NCBI RefSeq assembly: GCF_000382365.1
Contig: NZ_KB908233.1
Location: forward strand, 29,259 to 93,258
DNA: 64,000 nucleotides
Origin: Pannonibacter phragmitetus DSM 14782
Lineage (GTDB): Bacteria; Pseudomonadota; Alphaproteobacteria; Rhizobiales; Stappiaceae
Reading direction: 5' to 3'
This document shows positions 1 to 9,162 of the stretch, one piece after another; within the stretch, counting starts at the first letter, position 1; the number at the start of each line of letters is the position of its first letter. Under the pieces are notes generated by a model. The model saw only the letters and a program-made list of their open reading frames with translations. It was not told the origin of the DNA and did no database searches. Position numbers and translations under genes: made by a program.

Positions 1-1
1 C

Positions 2-658
2 AAGCGCCTCACCGAGTCCAAGCAGACGATCCCGCACTTCTACGTGTCGGTTGACTGCGAACTCGACGCGCTTCTGGCCCTGCGCACCCAGCTCAACGAC
101 GCTGCGCCGAAGTCCAAGGACGGCAAGCCTGCCTACAAGCTCTCGGTCAATGACATGGTCATCAAGGCCATGGCTCTGGCCCTGCGCGATGTGCCGGATG
201 CGAACGTCTCCTGGACGGACGATGCCATGGTCAAGCACAAGCACGCCGATGTCGGCGTTGCCGTGTCGATCCCGGGCGGCCTGATCACCCCGATCATCCG
301 CAGCGCCGAGCAGAAGGCCCTGTCCACCATCTCCAACGAGATGAAGGATCTGGGCCAGCGCGCCAAGGACCGCAAGCTGAAGCCGGAAGAGTACCAGGGC
401 GGCACCACCGCCGTGTCCAACATGGGCATGATGGGCGTGAAGAGCTTCTCTGCCGTGGTCAACCCGCCGCATGCCACCATTCTGGCGGTCGGCGCGGGCG
501 AGCAGCGTCCTGTCGTCAAGAATGGCACACTGTCCGTGGCCACTGTCATGACTGTAACGCTCTCCACCGACCACCGCTGCGTGGACGGCGCTCTGGGTGC
601 GGAACTTCTCGGCGCCTTCAAGGGCTACATCGAGAACCCGATGAGCATGCTGGTCTGA
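2..658 (+). CDS. pdhC: Dihydrolipoamide acetyltransferase, E2 of pyruvate dehydrogenase (5' truncated)
   Basis: This is the C-terminal catalytic part of a 2-oxoacid dehydrogenase E2 subunit, which transfers the acetyl group from dihydrolipoamide to CoA. The frame is open from base 2, so the start, lipoyl domain and peripheral-subunit-binding domain lie left of the window. The visible part begins with residues KRLTESKQTIPHFY, typical of PDH E2, and contains the signature DHRCVDGA, whose His and Asp are catalytic, near the C-terminus. It ends in ENPMSMLV. The next gene is lpd, as expected for a pdhA-pdhB-pdhC-lpd cluster. That neighbour and the IPHFY sequence favour PDH over 2-oxoglutarate dehydrogenase E2. 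Confidence 0.93.
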   Translation, partial: KRLTESKQTIPHFYVSVDCELDALLALRTQLNDAAPKSKDGKPAYKLSVNDMVIKAMALALRDVPDANVSWTDDAMVKHKHADVGVAVSIPGGLITPIIRSAEQKALSTISNEMKDLGQRAKDRKLKPEEYQGGTTAVSNMGMMGVKSFSAVVNPPHATILAVGAGEQRPVVKNGTLSVATVMTVTLSTDHRCVDGALGAELLGAFKGYIENPMSMLV

Positions 659-671
659 GTGACCCTCAGCG

Positions 672-703
672 AGGCCCCGGCAGGTCCGGGGCCTTTCTGT
701 CTT
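672..703 (+). terminator. Intrinsic terminator after pdhC
   Basis: Perfect 9-bp arms AGGCCCCGG (672-680) and CCGGGGCCT (686-694) enclose a 5-nt loop, and a T-rich tail follows. The hairpin lies between the pdhC stop and the lpd start, so it probably ends or attenuates transcription before lpd. Confidence 0.8.
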
Positions 704-750
704 GAAAACAGAACGCGACATTCTTGCGAAACAAAGGCGAGGGAACTTCC

Positions 751-2196
751 ATGGCCGATAGCTATGACGTCCTCATCATCGGGTCGGGCCCCGGCGGTTA
801 TGTGACCGCGATCCGTGCGGCCCAGCTCGGCTTCAAGACTGCCATTGTCGAGCGCGAGCATCTGGGCGGCATCTGCCTCAACTGGGGCTGCATTCCGACC
901 AAGGCGCTGCTGCGCTCCGCTGAAATTCTCGATCACGCCAACCATGCCAAGTCCTACGGGCTGAAGCTGGAAGGCAAGATGACGGCTGACATCAAGGATG
1001 TGGTTGCCCGTTCGCGCGGCGTTTCGGCCCGCCTCAACGGCGGCGTCGGCTTCCTGATGAAGAAGAACAAGATCGACGTCATCTGGGGTGAAGCCAAGCT
1101 CACCAAGCCGGGTGAGATCGTAGTCGGCAAGTCTTCCAAGCCCGCCGTCGAGCCGCAGCACCCCGCGCCCAAGGGCGTGAAGGGCGAAGGCACCTACGCG
1201 GCCAAGCACATCATCATCGCCACCGGTGCCCGTCCGCGTGCGCTGCCCGGCATCGAGCCGGATGGCAAGCTGATCTGGACCTATTTCGAGGCGATGAAGC
1301 CGGACTTCATGCCGAAGTCGCTGGTCGTGATGGGCTCGGGCGCCATCGGCATCGAGTTCGCGTCCTTCTACCGCTCCATGGGCGTTGACGTGACTGTCGT
1401 CGAAGTCATGTCCCAGATCATGCCGGTGGAAGATGCCGAAATCTCCGCCATCGCCCGCAAGGCACTGGAAAAGCGCGGCATGAAGATCATGACCGAAGCG
1501 AAGGTTGCCAAGGTCGAGAAGGGCGCCAATTCCATTACCGCCCATGTGGAGACCAAAGACGGCAAGGTGACCCAGATCACCGCTGACCGCCTGATTTCCG
1601 CTGTCGGCGTCCAGGGCAACATCGAGAACCTCGGCCTCGAGGCGCTTGGCGTGAAGACCGACCGCGGCTGCGTGGTCATCGACGGCTACGGCAAGACCAA
1701 CGTTCCGGGGCTTTATGCCATCGGTGACGTGGCTGGCCCCCCGATGCTCGCCCACAAGGCCGAGCATGAAGGCGTCATCTGCATCGAGAAGATCGCAGGC
1801 CTGCCGGGCGTTCACGCCATGGACAAGGGCAAGATTCCGGGCTGCACCTACTGCAACCCGCAGGTCGCTTCTGTCGGTCTGACCGAAGCCAAGGCCAAGG
1901 AACTGGGCCGCGACATCCGCGTCGGCCGCTTCTCCTTTGCAGCCAACGGCAAGGCCATTGCTCTGGGTGAGGACAATGGCCTCATCAAGACCATCTTCGA
2001 CAAGAAGACCGGCGAACTGCTGGGTGCCCACATGGTCGGCACGGAAGTGACCGAGCTGATCCAGGGCTTCGTTGTGGCGATGAACCTCGAGACGACCGAG
2101 GAAGATCTGATGCACACGATCTTCCCGCATCCGACCCTGTCGGAAATGATGAAGGAAAGCGTTCTGGACGCCTATGGGCGGGCGCTGAACGCCTGA
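751..2196 (+). CDS. lpdA: Dihydrolipoyl dehydrogenase (E3)
   Basis: This FAD flavoprotein reoxidises the lipoyl groups of 2-oxoacid dehydrogenase complexes with NAD+. The N-terminal dinucleotide motif GSGPGG is followed by the redox-active disulfide Cys42/Cys47 in CLNWGCIPTK. A second nucleotide-binding motif (GSGAIG) lies mid-protein, and the C-terminus carries the catalytic HPHPTLSE-type sequence, here FPHPTLSE. The length of 481 aa is normal. The ATG at 751 is preferred over an upstream TTG at 724 because a purine-rich AGGCGAGGG sequence precedes it and the protein then starts MADSYDV like its relatives. It follows pdhC, so it most likely serves pyruvate dehydrogenase. A strong hairpin lies downstream. 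Confidence 0.96.
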   Translation: MADSYDVLIIGSGPGGYVTAIRAAQLGFKTAIVEREHLGGICLNWGCIPTKALLRSAEILDHANHAKSYGLKLEGKMTADIKDVVARSRGVSARLNGGVGFLMKKNKIDVIWGEAKLTKPGEIVVGKSSKPAVEPQHPAPKGVKGEGTYAAKHIIIATGARPRALPGIEPDGKLIWTYFEAMKPDFMPKSLVVMGSGAIGIEFASFYRSMGVDVTVVEVMSQIMPVEDAEISAIARKALEKRGMKIMTEAKVAKVEKGANSITAHVETKDGKVTQITADRLISAVGVQGNIENLGLEALGVKTDRGCVVIDGYGKTNVPGLYAIGDVAGPPMLAHKAEHEGVICIEKIAGLPGVHAMDKGKIPGCTYCNPQVASVGLTEAKAKELGRDIRVGRFSFAANGKAIALGEDNGLIKTIFDKKTGELLGAHMVGTEVTELIQGFVVAMNLETTEEDLMHTIFPHPTLSEMMKESVLDAYGRALNA

Positions 2197-2209
2197 CGGA
2201 AACCCTGCA

Positions 2210-2240
2210 GGGCCGCCCTCGCATGAGAGGCGGCCCTCTT
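2210..2240 (+). terminator. Intrinsic terminator after lpdA
   Basis: Arms GGGCCGCC (2210-2217) and GGCGGCCC (2229-2236) with an 11-nt loop, followed by TCTT. It lies directly after the lpdA stop codon. Confidence 0.75.
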
Positions 2241-2327
2241 GGCATTATTACTAGGCCGTAGCTCTTGCGGAACCTCGATGGTGTCTTCAGTGTTGATAAG
2301 GCAGCACGTCAATAGGGAGACTGCATC

Positions 2328-2576
2328 ATGACACTTCAGACCGTGATCATCTGGGCGCTGATTGGCCTTGTTGCCGGGTGGATCGCCAGCTTCATCACTG
2401 GCGGCGGCGGGTTGATCCGCTACATCCTGACCGGTCTTGCCGGTGCCGTCGTTGGCGGCTTTCTGATGCATTACTTCGGGTTTTCTCTGAACCTGGGCAA
2501 TGCCATTGCCAACGAGATTGCCGTTGCGGCCATCGGCGCCGTCGTTGTTGTCTTCGTCGCCCGCATATTGGCCTGA
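2328..2576 (+). CDS. GlsB/YeaQ/YmgE family membrane protein (copy 1)
   Basis: A small very hydrophobic protein of 82 aa with about three transmembrane segments (roughly residues 5-22, 28-48 and 57-80) separated by Gly-rich turns such as SFITGGGG. This composition and length match the GlsB/YeaQ/YmgE family, whose biochemical role is unknown and which is often linked to stress responses. It is the first of two adjacent paralogs; the second starts 81 bp downstream. The leader from 2241 to 2327 contains no gene. Function cannot be refined from sequence. Confidence 0.85.
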   Translation: MTLQTVIIWALIGLVAGWIASFITGGGGLIRYILTGLAGAVVGGFLMHYFGFSLNLGNAIANEIAVAAIGAVVVVFVARILA

Positions 2577-2657
2577 TCCTACCGGCCTGAGCGGAGGGTA
2601 TTCCGGAGCAACTGAGCGCTTCCGGCGGCAGTGCCGGAAGCAGGGGAGGCACAGCGC

Positions 2658-2894
2658 ATGATTTTCTGGATTATCATCGGGCTGCTGGCTGGCGCCATCG
2701 CCCACCGGGTGCTGGACAGCCGGGGCGGCTTTTTCGGCTCCCTCGTCGTCGGGCTGATCGGTGCGCTTGTCGGCGGCAAGCTCGCCGAAATGCTGCGGCT
2801 CAATCTGACCGGCGGCTTCATCGACCAGCTGGTTGTGGCGACAGTCGGGGCCATTCTGTTCCTGTTCGTCTGGCGCAAGATCAGAGGCCGCTGA
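2658..2894 (+). CDS. GlsB/YeaQ/YmgE family membrane protein (copy 2)
   Basis: 78 aa, mostly three predicted transmembrane helices and a short basic tail (WRKIRGR). The repeated pattern IIGLLAG...GGFFGSLVVGLIGALVGG is the family's Gly-zipper signature. The ATG at 2658 is preceded by a good ribosome binding site (AGGGGAGG at 2642-2649), so it is chosen over an upstream in-frame start at 2631. It lies 81 bp after copy 1 and is probably co-transcribed with it. Paired copies suggest a local duplication, although the two sequences have diverged strongly. Confidence 0.85.
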   Translation: MIFWIIIGLLAGAIAHRVLDSRGGFFGSLVVGLIGALVGGKLAEMLRLNLTGGFIDQLVVATVGAILFLFVWRKIRGR

Positions 2895-2947
2895 CAGGCG
2901 CACAGGAGAAGGGCGCCGCAGGATAAAGGTGAAGGGTAGGGGGCATT

Positions 2948-3397
2948 ATGCCGGGTGATTTGCCAAGTCTGAGTGACTATCCGCTGCACAGCGAGGACAA
3001 GCTGCGCTATCGCGACACGGACCGTCAGGGCCATGTCAACAATGCTGTCTTCGCCACCTTTCTGGAGACCGGACGTGTCGAGGTCTTCTTCCAGGCCAGT
3101 GCGGGCGCGGCGCAAGCACTGGCGGATGCCGGGGCGAGCTTTGTACTTGCCCGTCTGGAGCTGGACTTTCTCGCTGAGGTGACATGGCCCGGCAAAGTGC
3201 AGACCGGCACGAGGGTCGTCTCCGTCGGCCGCAGTTCCATTACACTCGATCAGGCCGTTTTCCAGAACGGCAAATGCGTGGCGCGGGCAAGTTCCGTGGT
3301 GGTGCAGATGGATGAAACCACCCGGAAATCGCGTGCCCTCTCGCCCGAACTGGCTGCAAGACTGACCGCGCTGAGCGGATCTTCCGAAAACGCATGA
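2948..3397 (+). CDS. Acyl-CoA thioesterase, hotdog fold (YbgC/4-hydroxybenzoyl-CoA thioesterase type)
   Basis: 149 aa. The N-terminal motif RYRDTDRQGHVNN is the active-site loop and Asp-containing helix start of YbgC/4HBT hotdog thioesterases (consensus Y-x-D-T-D-x-x-G-H-V-N). The protein should hydrolyse an acyl-CoA thioester; the substrate is not evident. The start is an ATG preceded by AAGGGTAGGGGG. It lies between the glsB pair and lipA, in the same direction. Proximity to lipoate synthesis is suggestive only; no specific link is known to me. Confidence 0.85.
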   Translation: MPGDLPSLSDYPLHSEDKLRYRDTDRQGHVNNAVFATFLETGRVEVFFQASAGAAQALADAGASFVLARLELDFLAEVTWPGKVQTGTRVVSVGRSSITLDQAVFQNGKCVARASSVVVQMDETTRKSRALSPELAARLTALSGSSENA

Positions 3398-3451
3398 CAC
3401 CGCGGCAAAGAGGCACTTGACCTTCGGCGCTGCTCACGACATTTGGATGCC

Positions 3452-4435
3452 ATGGTAACGATCCTCGACACCCTGAACCGTCCGGCTCCCGCGCAGAGCG
3501 CAGACGATGCGAAGCCCCGGCATCCGGAAAAGGCCCACAGGCCCGACAATCCGGTGGCCCGGAAACCTGCGTGGATTCGCGTCAAGGCGCCGACGTCGCC
3601 GGTCTACCGCGAGACCCATCAGGTGGTGCGCGAGAACAAGCTCGTCACCGTGTGCGAGGAAGCGGGCTGCCCGAACATCGGCGAGTGCTGGTCAAAGAAG
3701 CACGCCAGCTTCATGATCCTCGGCGACACCTGCACCCGCGCCTGCGCCTTCTGCAACGTGCGCACTGGAATGCCGGGGGCGGTGGACAAGAACGAGCCGG
3801 AGGGAATCGCCACGGCAGTGGCCACCATGGGGCTTGAGCATGTCGTCATTACTTCGGTGGACCGGGATGATCTGGATGACGGCGGTGCAAACCATTTCGC
3901 CGATGTGATCGCCGCGATCCGCGCCAAGGCGCCGAAGACCACCATCGAGGTGCTGACGCCGGACTTCCTGCGCAAGGAAGGCGCGCTGGAGATCGTCGTG
4001 AAGGCCAAGCCGGATGTGTTCAACCACAATCTGGAAACGGTGCCGTCGAAGTATCTGAAGGTGCGCCCCGGCGCCCGCTATTTCCATTCCATCCGCCTGC
4101 TGCAGCGGGTGAAGGAACTGGATCCCACCATGTTCACCAAGTCCGGCATCATGGTCGGCCTCGGCGAGGAGCGCAATGAAGTGCTTCAGCTGATGGATGA
4201 CCTGCGGACGGCGGACGTGGACTTCCTCACCATCGGCCAGTATCTCCAGCCCTCGAAGAAGCATCATCCGGTGCTGTCCTTCGTGACGCCGGAAGAATTC
4301 AAGGCCTATGAGAAGATCGCCTATGCCAAGGGCTTCCTGAAGGTGTCCGCCAGCCCCCTGACCCGCTCCTCCCATCATGCGGGTGAGGATTTTGCTGACC
4401 TGAGGGCCGCACGCGCTGCAAAGCTCGGCCATTGA
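3452..4435 (+). CDS. lipA: Lipoyl synthase
   Basis: A radical-SAM enzyme that inserts two sulfur atoms into octanoyl-E2/GcvH to make the lipoyl cofactor. It has both iron-sulfur motifs: the LipA-specific [12 protein letters not shown] (auxiliary cluster) and the radical-[13 protein letters not shown]. The C-terminal RSSHHAGE contains the conserved Ser that ligates the auxiliary cluster. The ATG at 3452 ([10 protein letters not shown]) matches family starts better than the upstream TTG at 3443. At 327 aa the length is normal. It lies close to pdhC and lpd, whose complex needs lipoate. Confidence 0.97.
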   Translation: MVTILDTLNRPAPAQSADDAKPRHPEKAHRPDNPVARKPAWIRVKAPTSPVYRETHQVVRENKLVTVCEEAGCPNIGECWSKKHASFMILGDTCTRACAFCNVRTGMPGAVDKNEPEGIATAVATMGLEHVVITSVDRDDLDDGGANHFADVIAAIRAKAPKTTIEVLTPDFLRKEGALEIVVKAKPDVFNHNLETVPSKYLKVRPGARYFHSIRLLQRVKELDPTMFTKSGIMVGLGEERNEVLQLMDDLRTADVDFLTIGQYLQPSKKHHPVLSFVTPEEFKAYEKIAYAKGFLKVSASPLTRSSHHAGEDFADLRAARAAKLGH

Positions 4436-4492
4436 CACAAAGAACCGCGCCGGCGGGCTGCATGACAGTCTGCCGGGCCAGAAGAGACTTAC

Positions 4493-4972
4493 ATGCCGTC
4501 ATTTGAATCGAGCCGGGACGTGGCCCACAGCGCCAGCGACATGTTCGACCTTGTTGCCGATGTGGAGAAGTATCCCCAGTTTGTGCCCCTGTGCCAAAGC
4601 CTCGTGATCCGTGGCCGCAAGCCGCTGGATGAAACGCGCGAGGTTCTGGTGGCCGACATGACGGTCGCCTACAAGCTGTTCAAGGAAACCTTCACCAGCC
4701 GCGTGGTGCTGGACAGGCCGAAGAACCAGATCCTCGTGGAATATCTGGACGGCCCGTTCCAGCATCTGGAGAACCGCTGGACCTTCCAGCCGCACGAGAC
4801 TGGCGGCTGCAGCGTTGGTTTCTTCATTTCCTATGATTTCAAGAGCCGGACTTTTGCGGCCCTGATGGGCGCCATGTTCGACATGGCCTTCCGCAAGTTC
4901 GCTGCTGCCTTCGAGGCGCGTGCCGATGAAGTCTATGGCCGCAAGGCGGCTGTTCCGGTCACCGCCCGGTAA
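4493..4972 (+). CDS. Coenzyme Q-binding protein COQ10 / START-like (RatA-type) protein
   Basis: 159 aa belonging to the polyketide-cyclase/START-like superfamily. It begins MPSFESSRDVAHSASDMFDLVADVEKYPQFVP, the hallmark of COQ10/RatA proteins, and has a helix near the C-terminus (MGAMFDMAFRKFAAAFEARA). Mitochondrial COQ10 binds ubiquinone and supports its function in respiration; in bacteria the same family includes RatA. The location after lipA is conserved in alphaproteobacteria. Its 3' end overlaps the convergent gene at 4959 by 14 bp. Confidence 0.88.
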   Translation: MPSFESSRDVAHSASDMFDLVADVEKYPQFVPLCQSLVIRGRKPLDETREVLVADMTVAYKLFKETFTSRVVLDRPKNQILVEYLDGPFQHLENRWTFQPHETGGCSVGFFISYDFKSRTFAALMGAMFDMAFRKFAAAFEARADEVYGRKAAVPVTAR

Positions 4973-5414
4973 AGGCGCGGCGTATTTCCTGGAACCTGAA
5001 CTCCCGTGGAGGAGGGGCTTCACCGGTCAGGCCCCGCTCCACATTGGTGGGCAGATTGAGATCCTGAACCTTCACCTGCTTGTGCGGATTGCGGCAGACA
5101 GCCTGCCACCGGCCGCTGGTGTTGCTCTCCAGATTGAGTTCAAAACCGTCGTCTGCCTCTTTCTGCGTCCAGGCAACTGTGGTGGGACGGACCCAGAATT
5201 GCGAGCCGCAATACTCCACGGCCATGAAACCCTGCTGTTCCCGGCGAAGCACCACATGGCTGCCGCGAAAGCGGCCCTTGTCTCGTGAAATAATGTGAAA
5301 TTCGCCCGATTGCTGCTGCCCGGCCGTTTGTGTTGCAGTCTGGGCCAGGGCCGTCGCCGGCCAAAGGCTGACGGCAATAAAAACGGCCAGAAGAACACCA
5401 GCAAGGGTTGCCAC
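4959..5414 (-). CDS. Secreted protein of unknown function, paralog A of a tandem pair
   Basis: About 151 aa from a GTG at 5414, chosen because it gives a clean signal peptide (MATLAGVLLAVFIAVSLWPA, then ALAQ). An in-frame start at 5522 would add 36 residues before the signal. The mature part aligns with the next gene: GEFHIISR versus GDFYLISR, RGSHVVL versus YGSHQVL, VEYCG versus VAYCG, WVRPTTVAW versus WVRPKSVAW, and a second Cys in VCRN versus VCAK. The two conserved Cys may form a disulfide. I do not recognise the family. The 3' end overlaps coq10 by 14 bp convergently, so transcripts could interfere. Confidence 0.7.
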   Translation of the reverse strand: MATLAGVLLAVFIAVSLWPATALAQTATQTAGQQQSGEFHIISRDKGRFRGSHVVLRREQQGFMAVEYCGSQFWVRPTTVAWTQKEADDGFELNLESNTSGRWQAVCRNPHKQVKVQDLNLPTNVERGLTGEAPPPREFRFQEIRRAFTGR

Positions 5415-5586
5415 GGCACAGTTCCCTGTGTTGAGCCAGGCGTGTGGTCGCTTGCAGGTTGCGCCGACCTGCCTGTCACTTTTTGCGACCAGAAGTTTTG
5501 CCTGCAAAGAAGGCAATATCAAGTCAATCCTGCGTCAGCCTTGCGGTAGGTGTGCGAAAGCACGCATTTGGCCGCTTGAGTGCGTG

Positions 5587-6054
5587 TTACTGCTGATGGT
5601 AGGAGCCCTTGGGCTTTCCGCCGGATTTGTTGGCGAAGGCTTCGCTGATGCGCGACAGTTTGCTGCCTGTCGGCGCCACAACGGCCGAACCTTCGTTGCT
5701 GAGAATCAGCGGGTCCTCGTCGCTGCCGATGTCCGCCATGGAGACGTGATTCTCTGCCTTGGCACAGACCTCCACCCAGCCGCGTCCGTTGCTGTATTCC
5801 AGCCTGACAAGGCGCTTGTTCTCAACTTCCACCAGGCTCCAGGCCACAGACTTGGGCCGGACCCAGACCCTGCGGCCGCAGTATGCAACGGCAACATACC
5901 CGGCTGCCTGCTCTTCAAGCACCTGATGGCTCCCATAAAAGGTGCCATCGGCTTGCCGCGAGATGAGATAGAAATCTCCCGCTTTCACCACTTCTTCGGC
6001 CCGTGCCGGAAGAAGGGATGCAAGAGCTCCCGCCAGAATAATCAAGACGCGCAT
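5587..6054 (-). CDS. Secreted protein of unknown function, paralog B of a tandem pair
   Basis: 155 aa with a short N-terminal signal peptide (MRVLIILAGALASLLPARA, then EE). The mature domain shares the pattern D/EF-x-I/L-ISR, GSH-x-VL, YCG, WVRP-x-SVAW and VC with paralog A downstream, so the two arose by tandem duplication. The C-terminal 45 residues (SDEDPLILSNEG onward) are unrelated in detail and hydrophilic. The ATG has GGGCAGGTTG upstream. The product should be periplasmic or secreted. No catalytic motif is visible and the function is unknown. Confidence 0.7.
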   Translation of the reverse strand: MRVLIILAGALASLLPARAEEVVKAGDFYLISRQADGTFYGSHQVLEEQAAGYVAVAYCGRRVWVRPKSVAWSLVEVENKRLVRLEYSNGRGWVEVCAKAENHVSMADIGSDEDPLILSNEGSAVVAPTGSKLSRISEAFANKSGGKPKGSYHQQ

Positions 6055-6148
6055 AACAACCTGCCCCGTTGTCAGCGCCGGGCCAGCAGATACGCAGGCT
6101 CAGCACAAGTGCCATGCTATAGTATAGCCGTCTTGATATTCCCTTCTG

Positions 6149-6643
6149 TCAGTCGATCAAATTTGACAGAATCTCCAGGGCCGTTGCGGCTGACAAGGTG
6201 CGGACTGTGTCGCGCCCCTGATCACCGAAGCGGCAAGCCAGATGCCGTGTCTGCCTGCCTTTTCCTGCGGCTGCAAAATGGACGAGGCCGACCGGCTTTT
6301 CCGGCGATCCCCCGCCGGGGCCGGCGATGCCTGTAATGGCAACGGACACATCTGCACGCGAATGAGACAGCGCCCCTTCCGCCATCGCGCGCGCCGTTTC
6401 TTCGCTGACGGCACCCACGCGGGCGAGCACCTCTGCGGGCACGCCCAGCATCTCCATCTTCGCTTCGTTGGAGTAGGTGACAAAACCCCGGTCAAGAACG
6501 GCGGAAGATCCGGCGATCTCCGTCACCAGCGCGCAGACCATGCCGCCGGTGCAGGATTCAGCCGCCGTCATCATCAGCCCTTTGCTCTTCAGCTTCAGGA
6601 CAAGCGCCTCGGCCTGCGGCCGCAACTGTGTCAGATCGGTCAT
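6149..6643 (-). CDS. pncC: Nicotinamide-nucleotide amidase (CinA C-terminal domain protein)
   Basis: 164 aa corresponding to the stand-alone CinA C-terminal domain, which deamidates nicotinamide mononucleotide to nicotinate mononucleotide in NAD recycling. The hallmark TAAESCTGGMV near residue 27 contains the catalytic Ser, and AITGIAGPGGGSPEKPVGLV is the second conserved block (residues about 98-118). There is no N-terminal molybdopterin-binding domain. The ATG at 6643 follows GGAGG and lies 17 bp after the ispF stop, so it probably forms an operon with ispD and ispF. Confidence 0.93.
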   Translation of the reverse strand: MTDLTQLRPQAEALVLKLKSKGLMMTAAESCTGGMVCALVTEIAGSSAVLDRGFVTYSNEAKMEMLGVPAEVLARVGAVSEETARAMAEGALSHSRADVSVAITGIAGPGGGSPEKPVGLVHFAAAGKGRQTRHLACRFGDQGRDTVRTLSAATALEILSNLID

Positions 6644-6660
6644 GGGAGCCTCCGGAGGGG

Positions 6661-7173
6661 TCAGTCCCCCAAATCTGGCAGACGGACGGTTGCCGTGGCA
6701 AGCGCTGCAATGCCTTCGCGCCGGCCGGTGAAGCCGAGCTCTTCCGAAGTGGTGGCTTTCACCGAAACCCGTTCGACCGGCAGGGAGCAGATGGCGGCGA
6801 TGCTGCGCCGCATATCCTCGCGCACCGGGCCGATCTTCGGCGCTTCGCAGACGATCGTCACATCCAGATGCGCCACCCGCCCGCCGCGGGCGGCCACCAG
6901 AGACAGGGCATGCTGCAGGAACCTGTCCGAGGATGCGCCCTTCCACTGCGGATCAGAGGGGGGGAAGTGACCGCCGATGTCCTTGCCGGCGATGGCGCCG
7001 AGAATGGCATCGGTAAGCGCATGCAGCGCCACGTCCGCATCGGAGTGGCCCTTGAGGCGCTTGTGGAAGGGTATGGCAATGCCGCCGAGAATGACTGCAT
7101 CGCCCTCTTCGAAGGCATGCACGTCATAGCCGTTGCCGGTGCGGATATCCGGCAGTTCAGACCAGGGCTTCAT
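6661..7173 (-). CDS. ispF: 2-C-methyl-D-erythritol 2,4-cyclodiphosphate synthase
   Basis: 170 aa enzyme of the MEP isoprenoid pathway that cyclises CDP-methylerythritol 2-phosphate. The zinc-binding D-x-H appears in GNGYDVHAF at the N-terminus, and [19 protein letters not shown] is the conserved second block. [19 protein letters not shown] is the C-terminal CDP-binding signature. It begins 8 bp after the ispD stop. In many alphaproteobacteria ispD and ispF are fused; here they are separate adjacent ORFs in the order ispD-ispF. Confidence 0.96.
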   Translation of the reverse strand: MKPWSELPDIRTGNGYDVHAFEEGDAVILGGIAIPFHKRLKGHSDADVALHALTDAILGAIAGKDIGGHFPPSDPQWKGASSDRFLQHALSLVAARGGRVAHLDVTIVCEAPKIGPVREDMRRSIAAICSLPVERVSVKATTSEELGFTGRREGIAALATATVRLPDLGD

Positions 7174-7181
7174 GCTGGCTC

Positions 7182-7928
7182 CTATTCGCTTTGCGGCCGG
7201 CGGAGAAGCACGGCCATGGCGCGCGCCCGGTCAAGGTCCGCGCGGGTTGTCACCTTGAAGGTTTCGGCGGCCCCTTCCACCAGCTGAACGCGCAGGCCTG
7301 CCCATTCGGCCAGGGATGTGTCGTCGGTGAAATGGTCCTGCCCCAGAACGGCGGCCTTGCGGTGCGCTCCGAGCAGAGGCTCGAAGGCGAAGCCCTGCGG
7401 TGTCTGGGCGGCCCATAATCCGCTGCGGTCCACGGTTCCGGTGGCATAGCCGTCCGGCCCGGCGCGCTTCAGCGTGTCATGCACGGGCAGGGCGGCCAGC
7501 ACGGCCTGTTCTCCGGCCTGAAGGGCAGCCGCCATGCGCTCAAGTGTGACGGCCATCAGAAAGGGACGGGCGGCATCATGCACCAGCACATGGGCGGGAA
7601 GGTGCTCTTCCGGCCGGGAGGCGAGCGCCTCAAGCCCGGCATGCACGGACGCCTGACGGGTGGCGCCGCCGATGGCGGGCGGCAGAATTCTTTCGCGCAT
7701 GGCCGGTTGCACTGCCGCCAGCGATGCTTCATAGAGGCCGCCATCATCGGCATGGATCACGACAAGCGCATCAGCCACATGCGGGCTTTGCAGGATGGCC
7801 TCCAGCGTCCAGGCCAGCATGGGCCGGTCGTCGAGGGCAAGATACTGCTTGGGGCACCTGTCCTGTGGATCTGCGAGACGCGTTCCGCGTCCGGCAGCGA
7901 CGATCAGGGCAGATGTCTTGCGCGTCAT
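7182..7928 (-). CDS. ispD: 2-C-methyl-D-erythritol 4-phosphate cytidylyltransferase
   Basis: 248 aa nucleotidyltransferase that makes CDP-methylerythritol from CTP and MEP. The N-terminal [19 protein letters not shown] is the CTP-binding Gly-rich loop with conserved Arg and Lys. [10 protein letters not shown] is the conserved Asp/Arg block, and QTPQGF and TDDTSLAE follow as in the family. The ATG at 7928 (MTRKTSAL) is preferred to an extended start at 7970. It heads the minus-strand operon ispD-ispF-pncC, divergent from dusB. Confidence 0.95.
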   Translation of the reverse strand: MTRKTSALIVAAGRGTRLADPQDRCPKQYLALDDRPMLAWTLEAILQSPHVADALVVIHADDGGLYEASLAAVQPAMRERILPPAIGGATRQASVHAGLEALASRPEEHLPAHVLVHDAARPFLMAVTLERMAAALQAGEQAVLAALPVHDTLKRAGPDGYATGTVDRSGLWAAQTPQGFAFEPLLGAHRKAAVLGQDHFTDDTSLAEWAGLRVQLVEGAAETFKVTTRADLDRARAMAVLLRRPQSE

Positions 7929-8145
7929 CGAGGGTTTCCGCTGGTGGCGCTGCCTCACGCGCCGGGGCAATCAGGACTGCCAGCCGCCGCATATGGACAG
8001 TTTTGAGGCAGGCCGCGTTTCGTGCCTGTCTCTTAAGGGTTTTCCGGGGTTGTTCTCAACTCATTTTCAGAAGCTGTTACAACTTGTCCCTTGCCGCAAT
8101 GCAAAAAATGTCTAATGTGTAGGCAAATCGAGATATGCACACGAT

Positions 8146-9158
<1,013 letters not shown>

Positions 9159-9162
<4 letters not shown>

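Noticed and set aside
625..2130. 501-aa minus-strand frame antisense to lpdA
   Set aside because: It is a mirror of the lpdA frame in high-GC codon bias; the plus strand shows all dihydrolipoyl dehydrogenase motifs and a ribosome binding site.
5428..6336. 302-aa plus-strand frame across the secreted paralog B and pncC 3' end
   Set aside because: It is antisense to genes with signal peptide and paralog similarity and to PncC; no domain is seen.
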